From Phialocephala subalpina (Eukaryota > Ascomycota > Leotiomycetes > Helotiales > Mollisiaceae): a DNA stretch of 64,000 bases. The stretch lies in assembly GCA_900073065.1 (NCBI GenBank), contig FJOG01000007.1, forward strand, positions 626,696 through 690,695, in the 5' to 3' direction. Of this stretch, positions 21,897 to 32,008 are shown piece after piece. The notes beneath the pieces are model-generated. The model was not told where the DNA came from and searched no databases. It saw only the letters and a program-made list of their open reading frames with translations. Within the stretch, counting starts at the first letter, position 1; every line of letters begins with the position of its first letter. A program made the translations under genes and the position numbers.

Positions 21897-24800
21897 ATGG
21901 GAGTAACAGGCCTCTGGCCCATCTTGTCCCCGTCCGCGCGCCCGACTCCTCTGCCGACATTGAATCGCAAACGCCTCGCCGTCGACGCCTCCATCTGGAT
22001 CTACCAATTCCTAAAAGCCGTCCGCGACAAAGAAGGCAACGCCCTACGAAACTCGCACATTGTCGGTTTCTTCCGTCGTATCTGCAAACTCCTCTATTTC
22101 GGCATCAAGCCAGTCTTCGTCTTCGACGGAGGCGCCCCCGTTCTTAAGAGGCAAACTATATTAGGCAGGAAGAGGAGGAGGGAAGGAAGGAGAGATGATG
22201 CGGTCAGAACGGCGGGGAAGTTGTTGGCGGTGCAGATGAAGAGGAGAGGGGAGGAGGAAGAGGAGAAGAGGAAGAGGGATAAAAAGAGGGAGGAGAATGG
22301 GTTACCGAATGTACAGGATGAGGAAGAACCGTTGCCGGCGGATTTTGTGTATGTGGGTGAAATGGGGATGTCTGCCGCTGAACGCCAATCCACACGCAAA
22401 TTCAAGAAAACGGATCAATATCACCTCCCCGAGCTCACGAATGGAATCGAAGGTATGGGTCAACCCAACGATCCGCGAATCATGTCAGCAGAGGAACTTG
22501 AAGAGTATGCGAGACAGTTTCATGATGGAGAGGATGTCAATCTTTATGATTTTAGTAAGATTGATTTTAATGGGGAGTTCTTTTTATCTCTGCCGCCGGG
22601 GGATAGGTATAATATTTTGAATGCGGCGAGGTTGAGGAGTAGGTTGAGGATGGGGTTGAGCAAGGAGCAGCTGGAGGAGATGTTTCCGGATCGGATGGAG
22701 TTTTCGAGGTTCCAGATTGAGAGGGTGAGGGAGAGGAATGAGTTGACGCAACGATTAATGAATTTGAATGGCATGAATGATATGGCTGGTGTTGGTGGGG
22801 GGAGGATTGCGGGTGAGAGGGGAAGAGAGTATGTGTTGGTGAAGAATGAAGGTGTTGAGGGTGGTTGGGCGCTGGGAGTTGTGAGTGGGGAGAAGAAAGT
22901 TGGTGAGAGGGAGAAGCCAATTGATGTTGATGCGTTACATCAGAGAGCTCAGGTGAACTTGGAGAGTGATGAAGAGGAAGACGAGTTCGAAGATGTTCCT
23001 GTTGAAGGGCTAAATCGACTACCGAAACCGAAGAGCCATCCTCGATCACAAGAATTTGCTGGAGAGAGACAGAAGTTCTACGAATCGAGAAATTCGAGAC
23101 AAACTAGAGAGGTGTCACAAGATCCAGATGCATTATTTATAGATGGTAATCCCATGGAAGGGTCATCAAAAAGCAATGGACACTTATTCGAAGAGGACGA
23201 GGACGAAGAATTGAATCGAGCGATTGCCATGTCTCTGCAGAAGGACGATGTTGACGAAGAAGAGGACCATGTCAACCGTGCCATTGCGTTGTCTCTCAAG
23301 CAAAATCACCGGCAAAACGAGTCAGATGAAGATGAAGCAGATTTCGAGGATGTTTCGATGCCAGAATATCAACAAAGAGCAGTGCAAGCACCAAAGCCTA
23401 TCGCTAGCTCGAGTGGGAAGATGGTAGCGCACATCGTTAACAACAGAGCCAACGCTGCGGTGCCAAAGCGAAAGGCTGTTGAGATCAGCGACGACAGCGA
23501 TGACGAAATGGATCTAGGCGCTGCTCTTGCAAAAGCTAGGCGGCAGAAGGCTCCAGACTCGAGACCAAGACAGCCTGCTCCTGTCGCTTCGAACACCAAG
23601 AATCCGTTTGATGGTCCTTTGCCGTTTGAGAAGCTTGATTTCAGGAGTTCGATCTTTGGAAATAAAGGCAAGCAACCCGAGAGAGAGAATGAGGGTAATC
23701 AGAGAGAAGAAGATGATGACATGGCTGGTGGATTTGATAATGCTCGTGAAGAGGAAGCTCCCAGGGAACTGCCACCGTGGCTGGCTGGTGGTGGAGATAT
23801 TCGCACCGACGTTGCAGAGCAGAGAAGACGAGACCAAGAAATGAATGCCGCGGACAGAGAGGTAGCCGAAGAAGAGGAACGCATGTGGAGAAAGCAGAAC
23901 GCACCTATCCAGATTGACTCTTCCGATTCCGAAAGCGATGTGGAGATTGTCGACAAACCACCTACACCACAGGCAAGAAAATCACCCACACCAACACCGT
24001 TCACAAATAGTCAAGAGAAATCTGGAGACGTTGCTGAAGATGTAAGGGCCGAACCACCCGTATCGGCTATTCCTCAATATAGACAGCCCTTGATTGAACC
24101 ACAAGATGGCCTAGCCGAGGACTCCGAGGCGGAGGAAATTGAATGGTCTGAAAGTGATTATAGTGATGCTGCAGCCAAGCCATCTAAGGCAGTGGATGCC
24201 CAGCACCCTGCTAGAGAGAGATCAGATGCAGTTTCCACGAAATCTGGGTCTCCAGAACCAGATCTTAAAGATGTTGAAATAACACAGGACAACGGCGCGA
24301 AGATAGCCAAGTCACCAAAAGCTCCTACACCAGCCAGAAGTCCCAGTCCATTATTCGAGGACGTCGATATGCCTGACACAACAGCTGCATTCCCCTCGGA
24401 CCTTCCTTCGGTAGCGAATCCTCAGCTTACCGAGCAGGAACGAGCTGAGATTGATGCAGAGTTTGATGACTTCAGCGATCCGGAGGATGAAGAATTGATG
24501 GCTCAACTAGCAGTCGAGGCAGAAGAGCATGCTAGATTTGCTAGCACTCTGAACAACAGAACGGAACAGGAAAACGCAGAATCATACGAAAAGGAGCTAA
24601 AGCAACTTCGAAACCAGCAGAAGAAAGACCGTCGAGACGCAGATGAGGTGACTCAAGTCATGATTACGGAATGTCAAGCACTTCTCGCTAAGTTCGGGCT
24701 TCCATACATCACTGCGCCAATGGAAGCAGAAGCTCAGTGTGCCGAACTTGTACGCCTTGGTCTTGTCGACGGCATTGTCACAGACGATTGTGATATCTTT

Positions 24801-25808
24801 CTCTTTGGTGGCACGCGTGTCTACAAGAACATGTTCAACAGTAACAAGTTCGTTGAATGCTACCTCTCCAACGATATCGAGAAAGAGCTTTCCCTCTCTC
24901 GCGATCAACTGATAGCCATCGCCCACCTCCTAGGCTCAGATTATACAGAAGGTCTTCCAGGCATCGGACCTGTCACAGCAGTCGAAATCCTCTCCGAATT
25001 CCCTTCCGCCGACGGTCTCCAAGAATTCAAAGACTGGTGGGCATCCGTTCAACGCAACACTCAACCCGCCAATACCGAGAAGTCAACCTTCCGCAAGAAA
25101 TTCCGACGATCACAAGCAACAAAATTGTTCCTCCCACCAGGTTTCCCTTCACCAGCCGTCACAGAAGCATATCTAAAACCAGATGTCGACTCAAATCCGG
25201 AGCCTTTCCAATGGGGTGTTCCTGACCTCGACAGCCTCCGAGAATTCCTCATGGCAACAATTGGCTGGACGCAAGAACGAGCAGACGAGATTCTCGTCCC
25301 AGTGATCAGAGATATGAATCGTCGCGAACAAGAGGGAACTCAAAGCAACATCACTCGTTTCTTCGAAGGCGCAGTCGGTGCTGGCGCCAACGGAGTTGTA
25401 GGCAAAGAGAAAAATGTGGGCAGCAAGAGGATGAAAGATGCTGTCAGTAGACTCAAGGCCAAGAAGCAAGGTGCTAGAGAGGGCAGTATTTTGAATAGAA
25501 CGTTTGCGGACGAGGCGAGAGAATGGGCAGAGAAGAATGATATAGGATGGACGGAGAAGGAGCAGGCTAAGCATGCTAGGAAGAGTGGGAAGGGCAAGGG
25601 AAAGGGGAATGGAAGGGGAAAGAAGAGACTTGCGGCTGAGGCGGAGGTTATTCCTGATGATGAGCCTGGTCAACAAGAAGATGGTACTATTGCCGCTACG
25701 GTGGAGGCGGATGACGAGAGCGGGAGTGGCGATGATTACAGAGATGAAGGGTTGAGGAGTAATGGGAAAGGCAAGGCGAAGGCGAAACGGAAAAGGACTA
25801 AGGTCTAA
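21897..25808 (+). CDS. RAD2: Nucleotide excision repair endonuclease, XPG/Rad2 family
   Basis: A single exon encodes 1303 residues from MGVTGLWPILSPSARP. The XPG N-domain is at 1-110, with metal-binding D30 (RLAVDAS) and D77 (VFVFDGG). Residues 110-900 form the long family-specific spacer, very acidic and disordered, including two AIALSLKQ/AIAMSLQK-type ubiquitin-interacting-like motifs near 440-475. The I-domain starts near 920 (MITECQALLAKFGLPYITAP) and holds EAEAQCAEL and VTDDCDIFLFGG. The helix-turn-helix follows at about 1011 (GSDYTEGLPGIGPVTAVEIL). The tail is basic and ends KGKAKAKRKRTKV, a likely nuclear signal. The enzyme cuts damaged DNA 3' of the lesion with TFIIH and also helps transcription. 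All active-site carboxylates look present. Confidence 0.96.
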   Translation: MGVTGLWPILSPSARPTPLPTLNRKRLAVDASIWIYQFLKAVRDKEGNALRNSHIVGFFRRICKLLYFGIKPVFVFDGGAPVLKRQTILGRKRRREGRRDDAVRTAGKLLAVQMKRRGEEEEEKRKRDKKREENGLPNVQDEEEPLPADFVYVGEMGMSAAERQSTRKFKKTDQYHLPELTNGIEGMGQPNDPRIMSAEELEEYARQFHDGEDVNLYDFSKIDFNGEFFLSLPPGDRYNILNAARLRSRLRMGLSKEQLEEMFPDRMEFSRFQIERVRERNELTQRLMNLNGMNDMAGVGGGRIAGERGREYVLVKNEGVEGGWALGVVSGEKKVGEREKPIDVDALHQRAQVNLESDEEEDEFEDVPVEGLNRLPKPKSHPRSQEFAGERQKFYESRNSRQTREVSQDPDALFIDGNPMEGSSKSNGHLFEEDEDEELNRAIAMSLQKDDVDEEEDHVNRAIALSLKQNHRQNESDEDEADFEDVSMPEYQQRAVQAPKPIASSSGKMVAHIVNNRANAAVPKRKAVEISDDSDDEMDLGAALAKARRQKAPDSRPRQPAPVASNTKNPFDGPLPFEKLDFRSSIFGNKGKQPERENEGNQREEDDDMAGGFDNAREEEAPRELPPWLAGGGDIRTDVAEQRRRDQEMNAADREVAEEEERMWRKQNAPIQIDSSDSESDVEIVDKPPTPQARKSPTPTPFTNSQEKSGDVAEDVRAEPPVSAIPQYRQPLIEPQDGLAEDSEAEEIEWSESDYSDAAAKPSKAVDAQHPARERSDAVSTKSGSPEPDLKDVEITQDNGAKIAKSPKAPTPARSPSPLFEDVDMPDTTAAFPSDLPSVANPQLTEQERAEIDAEFDDFSDPEDEELMAQLAVEAEEHARFASTLNNRTEQENAESYEKELKQLRNQQKKDRRDADEVTQVMITECQALLAKFGLPYITAPMEAEAQCAELVRLGLVDGIVTDDCDIFLFGGTRVYKNMFNSNKFVECYLSNDIEKELSLSRDQLIAIAHLLGSDYTEGLPGIGPVTAVEILSEFPSADGLQEFKDWWASVQRNTQPANTEKSTFRKKFRRSQATKLFLPPGFPSPAVTEAYLKPDVDSNPEPFQWGVPDLDSLREFLMATIGWTQERADEILVPVIRDMNRREQEGTQSNITRFFEGAVGAGANGVVGKEKNVGSKRMKDAVSRLKAKKQGAREGSILNRTFADEAREWAEKNDIGWTEKEQAKHARKSGKGKGKGNGRGKKRLAAEAEVIPDDEPGQQEDGTIAATVEADDESGSGDDYRDEGLRSNGKGKAKAKRKRTKV

Positions 25809-26226
25809 AGATGGGCTTTTTAGGAACCATAAGCTTGGACGATTTGTGTTGCTCATGATATTGGTCATTGACAATAGAGCAATATCTATCATGCGTTGAG
25901 CAATTCTGCAAACTTAAACCCCAGACATGGTTAGGAGGCTAGGAATCGTTATTTGATATTGCTTTCTACCTTAGGATCATCTCCTTTCGGAGCCCTTGAC
26001 CCTAGGAAAGGAAGCTTTGGCAAGTGCCTACACGACGCTCTTCCCAACATCGCGCCAATTCTTGCCATTTTCTACACCACTCATGGTGAAATACGCCTGG
26101 GAGCAAAGTAAGAACTATATGCGATCCTATATAGGAAACTCACGAGTCAAATAGATGCAGCCCAATCGGAGTTTCGCAGCCAGGACAACGGATCGAGTTG
26201 ATCTTGATCCCATTCTCGGGGCCTTA
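25809..26226. other. Downstream of the RBR gene, with RING2-like remnant
   Basis: This interval separates rad2 from the RBR stop codon. On the minus strand, 26130-26226 continues in the same frame as the RBR protein after its stops and reads NSIRCPGCETPIG, a start-of-RING2 pattern; a further HHEWC word follows near 26075 in another frame. Confidence 0.5.
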
Positions 26227-27224
26227 TCACGCCACCTGCACATGTCCTTCACGTTTCTCCTGAAACTCAGAGCATGTATACCCAATGTACCAAGGTACAT
26301 CGCAATTGAAGCACATTTCCATGCCGCAGTAATTACAGCTTATCCGTGGCGATGCGGCTCCAGTCCCATACACTTGTCCGTATCCACAGCCTGGACGGGG
26401 GCAGTATCGAAAGTCTGGTGACAAGACGAAAGCTTTCGTGGCTGCTTCTCGTTCATATCTAGAATGTCAGTCAGCACGGCTTTTGTTCGCGAACTCTGCT
26501 CAGGTGAGACGTACCTGCGGAAGGTGTCTTCGGTTGCAAATTTCTGTACGGTATGGTGCTCTAACGTGTTGGGACATTGTGGACAGCAAATTGAACCGCA
26601 ACCTTTGTACTCAAGTTGCGTTCCAAGCCAGGAAACTACACATTCGACGCATACCGTGGGCTCGTGGTCACATCTAGGTGTGAGATTTTGCCGCGGAAAA
26701 TCGGATACTCCAGCCTGACCCAAGGGCACAAACGTCTTCGGCACAGCGCATACCGAACAGATCATCCTTCGGACGAAGATCGGAGCAATCAGCTGCGGCG
26801 CTGCGACCGGCGCATCACCATCAAGGGTACCGCTTTGGGGTGCTGTGTACGAGATGTTGAATGGCTGAGATGCTGGAGCCGAGGAAGCCTGGCCACCATC
26901 TGCCTGTACAGTCGCTGCAGACTGATTTGAAGTGATCATATCGTGCATAGCTTGTTGCATTTGTTGCATCTGAGCCTGCATCTGGAGCAGTTGCCTCTCC
27001 ATAGTAGAAGGCCGTGAGCTTGAAAGATCTGGAGGGAGCTGGTATATCGCCATTTGATTTGTTTCGAACTCGGATAGAGCTATCGGTCTCTGACAATGCT
27101 CTCCTAGATTCTCTGACGCCGCTGTGTAAGATGGTGGCCCGAGTAAAGCAGACCGAGGCTCATCAGGCTTCAGACCTGACATCTCACTGAGGAGGTCAGT
27201 ATTCTTGTTCTGACGGCGAGCCAT
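26227..27224 (-). CDS. RBR-type RING/IBR protein, ends before RING2
   Basis: Exons 26515-27224 and 26227-26458 (56-bp intron) encode 313 residues. Residues 1-150 are low complexity with a Q/M-rich coiled stretch (MERQLLQMQAQMQQMQQAM). RING1 begins with RRMICSVCAVPK and continues CDHEPTVCVECVVSW and CPQCPNTL. The IBR follows as YCPRPGCGYGQVYG, CNYCGMEMCFNCDVPW and YTCSEFQ. In a complete RBR E3 ligase RING2 with the catalytic Cys comes next. Here TGA (26227-26229) and TAA (26224-26226) close the frame, yet RING2-like CPGC follows in the same frame at 26176-26187. The gene is either a recently truncated ligase or one with an exon structure I failed to see. Without RING2 it could not form the ubiquitin thioester. 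Confidence 0.72.
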
Positions 27225-27673
27225 TCCTCCTCCCTTCGATTGTGGTTAGAGCACGACTCGTGTGGGTTGTTGCAATGTTTGAATCCAGCTGACTCACACT
27301 TCTTGTTTTATTGCTGTTCCACAACGAAGCCTGAAAAGTCGACGATCAGAACGGGATCTCGGTGAGGGTTGCCAAGCGGAGCTGAGGCGTTTTGTCGTGA
27401 AACCTCATTAGAGCGTCCTCATCCAATTACAAAGAGCGCCACGAACGATTGGTCGGACAAGATAGCCAAGCACAACCTTACCAACAATCGCCAATGACAT
27501 CTTTTAGAGGCTTTGTATTGCACGGAGACTGTTTTCTGGGAGACCAGACTTGCCGTTACTCAGATACACTTCACACCATCTTGTCTAAAGCTTGGCGTCA
27601 AGACACATACCCTGCTATCGGTTAATAGCCATTGTATGTAGCTTTCTCTCATTTTCCTGATCGATTGTCCATT
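27225..27673. other. Intergenic
   Basis: This 449-bp stretch is the upstream region of the RBR gene and the downstream region of the methyltransferase. No gene or repeat is evident. Confidence 0.5.
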
Positions 27674-29083
27674 TTATTTGAGCTGACACTCAATCACAGT
27701 CTGACTTCCAACAGTTTGTCTCCAAATCCTGACCAATCTCAAGCCGGCTGAGTTAAGGAGATCGGAGAACTCTTTCTCTGAGCGCTCCTTTCCACCTATA
27801 ATCAGCATGCAAAGATCCATCCAGTACACAGTCTTATCGACACCCTCGGGCTTCTCTGGTACCACCATCTCACCAATCAGAAGCCTTGAATCGGTAGCCA
27901 TTGCTCCTGCAATGTTTTGAAGGATCTTGCGGCACTCGGCATCTTGCCAATTATGCATGATGCGACGAAGATAGTAGATTTGGGCATCTGCATGTGGTGT
28001 TAGTCAGTGAAGGGACAAGGGGAGGCGTCATACTCTTGACAGGTTGCGGCTCGAAGAAGTCAATCACCATCTTCTCAATCCCCGGCAACTGCTCATCAGG
28101 CACCGCATCAAGAACCGCTTTCCGATCCTGCAAGATCACTCTCCCCTTTCCCATATCTCCACCAACAGCCTCAAGTTCCTTCTTAATTTGAAGCAAGCTC
28201 TGACCTCTCCCGCCTGCTACATCTACGATGAATGATCTCGAATAACAAGTACCTTTATCAAGCAGAGAAGCGAAAGGAAACATGCCCAGGACAGGCAACG
28301 CATTTTCTTGCGTTGTCATGGCGGTGTTGAATCTCTTCAATCGATCTGGGTGATCTAGGAGGACTTCGTAAAAAGACTTTCCTTCGGAGTTGTTGGCCCA
28401 TGAATATGGGGACTTCTTGGGATTGAGGATGGAGTCGGATTCGTGAGATGCCATGTATCCAGGCAGTGCGTAGGCTACCGGAGCAATCTCGTCAACGCTG
28501 GATTTTATTAGTCTCTTATTCGAATGAACATTACAATTGAGACTTACCATAAATCCCAGAACTCAACTTCTGCTGTGTCGATGTATGCCAGAGAAAGAGG
28601 GGTATGGGCGAAAGCACCGCCCTCGCATGACTTTAAAATCCCAGTCGCTGTTAGAATGCGCATCAAACGAGCTCATAAGACATATCAGTTATAAAATTCT
28701 GTCCAAAGTACCAATTTTCAACATACACAATACTTCTTCGTTCTTCCCAGTAACAGCAGCCAACTGCTTAGCAGTAATCGGTTCATTGCGAGGTACTTTT
28801 TCAAGAACTTCCATCTGGCGCAATGTTCTAACAGCAGATGTTTCCGAGTACTAGATATGTGATCTGGTGAGGATATTTCTCATGAATGAGTAGTTCAAGA
28901 TGCACTGACATTCGTAAGCTGTCTGAACATAGCTTCTGCCGGACTTTCCAGCTGATAGTGCAAGCCCTCCACGATCCCCAGCATCTTGGCACGCGTGACA
29001 CGATCTGGTTTCTCTACATCGTAAGCTTTGGCTTCCGCAAGTAGTGCTTCAATGGAAGCTATGAGCTCCGTGTTGTTCGGCAT
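27674..29083 (-). CDS. Class I SAM-dependent O-methyltransferase (fungal secondary-metabolism type)
   Basis: Five exons, 28910-29083, 28727-28850, 28548-28671, 28034-28497 and 27674-27987, encode 399 residues; every junction keeps the frame. The N-terminal winged-helix dimerisation domain reads RTLRQMEVLEKVP, ITAKQLAAVTG and, across a splice, EEVLSRLMRILTATGIL. The AdoMet loop is IVDVAGGRGQSLLQ (about residue 210) and the catalytic His lies in YYLRRIMHNWQDAECRKIL. The C-terminal block LLIGEMVVPE is also typical. The group methylates hydroxyls on polyketides, flavonoid-like compounds and similar small molecules. No synthase gene adjoins it, so the substrate is unknown. Start MPNNTELIASIEALL is the only upstream ATG in frame. 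Confidence 0.9.
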
Positions 29084-29594
29084 ATTCGTGAGACAAATGG
29101 TTCAGACAACGTTTCGAAATGAGTTGGTACGTGATGCTCGAGATAAATGTTTACCTCGCTATCACGTGGGGTTATCGTCACCTGCCTGATCGAGCGACCC
29201 GCATACTGAAGGAGATAAGGACAGTCTTCCTCTCCCTAAGCTTTAGCGAAACTCGAGCATGTTGCCTTGCTTCTCGTTTTCTAATCATTGCAAACGATGC
29301 AGTTTGGCAAAGGATGTGGATGGTACTAAGCATCAAAAGGTGAAGTGCGGGGTCTACTGCAGCGGAAGCCCTCGTCTAAAATCGTAGGGGCTCCGCTACC
29401 GGACTCCAGAGCAATACCCCCTACATTTGTAGTGGACGTAGCCTGAATGAATTGGCGGATGTCCGATGGATCCAAGTAATACCACGCATGGTTCTACAGT
29501 CTCTAACCTCTATGTGCATTGCATATTACAAAACCGTCTGTAAGTTTCTCCTCCAGCGTACAAAAATACCGACTCTAATCACATAGTCGCGGCA
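29084..29594. other. Intergenic
   Basis: Promoter side of the methyltransferase gene. An imperfect inverted repeat AGCGGAAGCCC...GGGGCTCCGCT lies at about 29358-29396. No gene is supported. Confidence 0.45.
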
Positions 29595-29906
29595 ATGCCT
29601 CCACTTCAACTCTCCGAAACCCTCCCTGCGTTCCTGTAGAAGATTGCCGGTGCGACCAATGTTGAAGCAGCCAAAGACAAAAAACTCGTTCCACACCTCC
29701 CCATTCTCAGCTCGCCATATGGATCGATCTTAACGCTATACCGGGGTCAGTCTGATATGCCTACCGAGCTCCGCGCGAAGTTGCCTTATCTCGCTGCACC
29801 CAAAATATTAAAGAAGATGGGAGACGAGATTGGGGAGGATGAGGAGGACTAGGCTTTGACGGATAAGACAGCTGCCCGATTGATAGAGCTTATTGATAGC
29901 GGCTAG
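29595..29906 (+). pseudogene. Short degraded reading frame, unknown family
   Basis: From the ATG at 29595 a single frame of 103 sense codons is interrupted only by TAG at 29637-29639 and TAG at 29850-29852, then ends at TAG 29904-29906. The translated blocks (MPPLQLSETLPAF, LVPHLPILSSPYG, PTELRAKLPYLAAPK, TDKTAARLIELID) look protein-like, with sensible composition and an acidic linker. I do not recognise the family. Both internal stops could be former CAG codons. It may be a gene remnant or chance; a functional product is unlikely. Confidence 0.4.
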
Positions 29907-30531
29907 ATCGTCTTCGAGGTTTCCTTTTAAAGTACTATATATGAAAGTTTTCCGTGGATATATTATGCAGCGGCAATAAGATTCAGAGTACCTATATAAT
30001 TCGGAATAAATACGACTGCAGAGAAGTCCAAGTTTGAGGGCTCCAGTTGCTACAAGTGTGGATATAGTGAAGAGGACGTTTGGGCGGATATGCTACTTCA
30101 ATGTAGCGGCGACGAGTGGGTTGGAGCTTGGCGCATGTCTTCAGACTCAGGAAATGAATGGTTGGTTGGCTTTTGCGGTTCGTTCTATAAATACTTGCTA
30201 GTTGCTGGAGGGGATATGGATAATGTTGTAGATGTGAGGGACGTGTTGTATTGTTTTAGGATAGTGGTAGAAGGTTTCGAGAAGGGTGGCCTTTTGTTAC
30301 ATGGAGGGAGCCATAAACCGCCAATACGGGGTCACAGCAGTAATGGAATAGGATTTGCAGTAGCTCTCAACATTATAACAACATCACAAAAACGTAATTT
30401 CCCAACCCTACCCACCTCCTACACCTCTTCCTTCTCTCCCCGTCTTCGATGCCAAGAGATTTAGCTGCTGCTTGAAGCATCTCACTATGCACTTGACGGG
30501 GCTGATTGAGGTAAAAAATCATTCCCACCGT
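29907..30531. other. Intergenic
   Basis: This 625-bp region lies downstream of the coiled-coil gene. A plus-strand open frame at 30090-30464 has no recognisable feature and I do not support it as a gene. Confidence 0.45.
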
Positions 30532-32008
30532 TTAAGAAAGTCGCCTTAAGCGGAGATTTGTTTGACTTGAGCTTTGTAATCGCCTTTCCAGTCTGGAACT
30601 CGGTGGCTTCCTCCTCTCCCTTTCCCTCTCCCTCTCCTTCTCCTTCTTCTCCTTCTTCTCCTTCTCTATCTCCGCCTCCACCTCCTCCTCCGCTGCTAAT
30701 GATTGTGATTTCGTTAGCACGACTCCGTCGGTGGCTAGACCCCACCCATCGTCCCTTATTGAATAGATCTGAGGGAAAATCACAAGCAGCTCCTCGTCTC
30801 CTTCAATAACCCTCTCCGTGCTTTGTTCTCCATTAACAGCGTTACAGTCTTCAAAACTGAGTCGTTGCCATTCGAAGTCGTCATCTAGCGCAAAAAAAAG
30901 CTCGAACTTCTCTCTTGTACACTGCGCGATCTGCCAAGCTTCGAGAGCTTGTTGTACGACTTGCTTTAAGCCTGACTTAAACTTTTTGAATTGGGCCGCA
31001 GAGAGTACATCCTGAGCATATGGAGCAACTTCTGCAACAACTTGCCCTACCCTCTTCGAAGCATTTTCAGCTTGCTTTTTTGGTTCTATAGAAAGCAAGA
31101 GACCGCGGAGATGTGATTCTTTCTTGCTATCCGTGGTTGCCAGATCGGCTAGAAGTGGGCGAATCCCGCCGTCTTTGTCCTTATCCTCGCCCAGGATATA
31201 AGTCGGATGGAATATATGCTGGTCAATACACCTTGCGATAATGGTTAGCATTGCGGCAATGCGCATTTGCTTTGCTGCTGGCGAATTGGACCGCGGAAGA
31301 GGAAGACGATTCAGAACTCGAGACTCTCTGAACTCCTTCCAAGTTTTCAGACGAGTGCCCAGATTCTGGATTAATTAGACCTTAGCCGACTTTTTCTAAT
31401 TTGCAAGAGACGAACTTACCTTGAGTTTATCTTCCGGGACATCCTCTTTGAGATATGAATTCACTAGTTGGCGAGCAGATTCCCACATCGTGTCCAGTTG
31501 CTTGATCCTTAGATACCGTTAATTTAGTCACGTTTGATTTGAAGGAAAGTCCAGCTTACCATGTTTCGTCTTCATGTAGCTCCTTTGCAAACCCCTCGAG
31601 TTCGCTGAGTCTTGTTGTATTCTGCAGTAGAGAGGCATTTTTCTCTTTGAGATCTTGTAATTGATTGTCGGTATTGGAAACTTTAGTGTTCAAATTGCGG
31701 AGACTCTCATCCTTCTCTTTCAAGCTTTGCTGCAGCTTTGTTATTTCCGCATTGGCAGCCGTCACCTTCTCTTCCTCCTTTTCTAACGATTTCTTGACTT
31801 GATCAAGCTGACCTTGTAACTCTTCTTGCTCTCTACTCAGCTCCTCGTTCTGCGTCTGATATAGCTTCAATGCGTCTTTGAGACTATTCTCATTCCTAGT
31901 TTTGAGGCTAGCAATCTCTTCTTTGACTTCATCCAGTACGGTCTCAGCAACGGTGCCAAGAGCTTCCGTGATACAAGTTCTTATAGCTTGCAAGGGATCG
32001 GCTGACAT
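30532..32008 (-). CDS. Uncharacterised coiled-coil protein
   Basis: Exons 31560-32008, 31420-31507 and 30532-31365 encode 456 residues from MSADPLQAIRTCITEAL. Residues 25-145 form a continuous coiled coil rich in E, K, L, Q and N (for example QEELQGQLDQVKKSLEKEEE). A compact helical region follows, including IKQLDTMWESARQLVNSYL, NLGTRLKTWKEFRESRVL and MLTIIARCIDQHIFHPTYI. The C-terminus is very charged (EKEKKEKKEKERERERERR), encoded by a CTC/CTT-rich stretch. I do not recognise a named domain. The conserved look of the middle part and clean splice frames support a real gene; a structural or scaffold role is only a guess. Confidence 0.75.
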
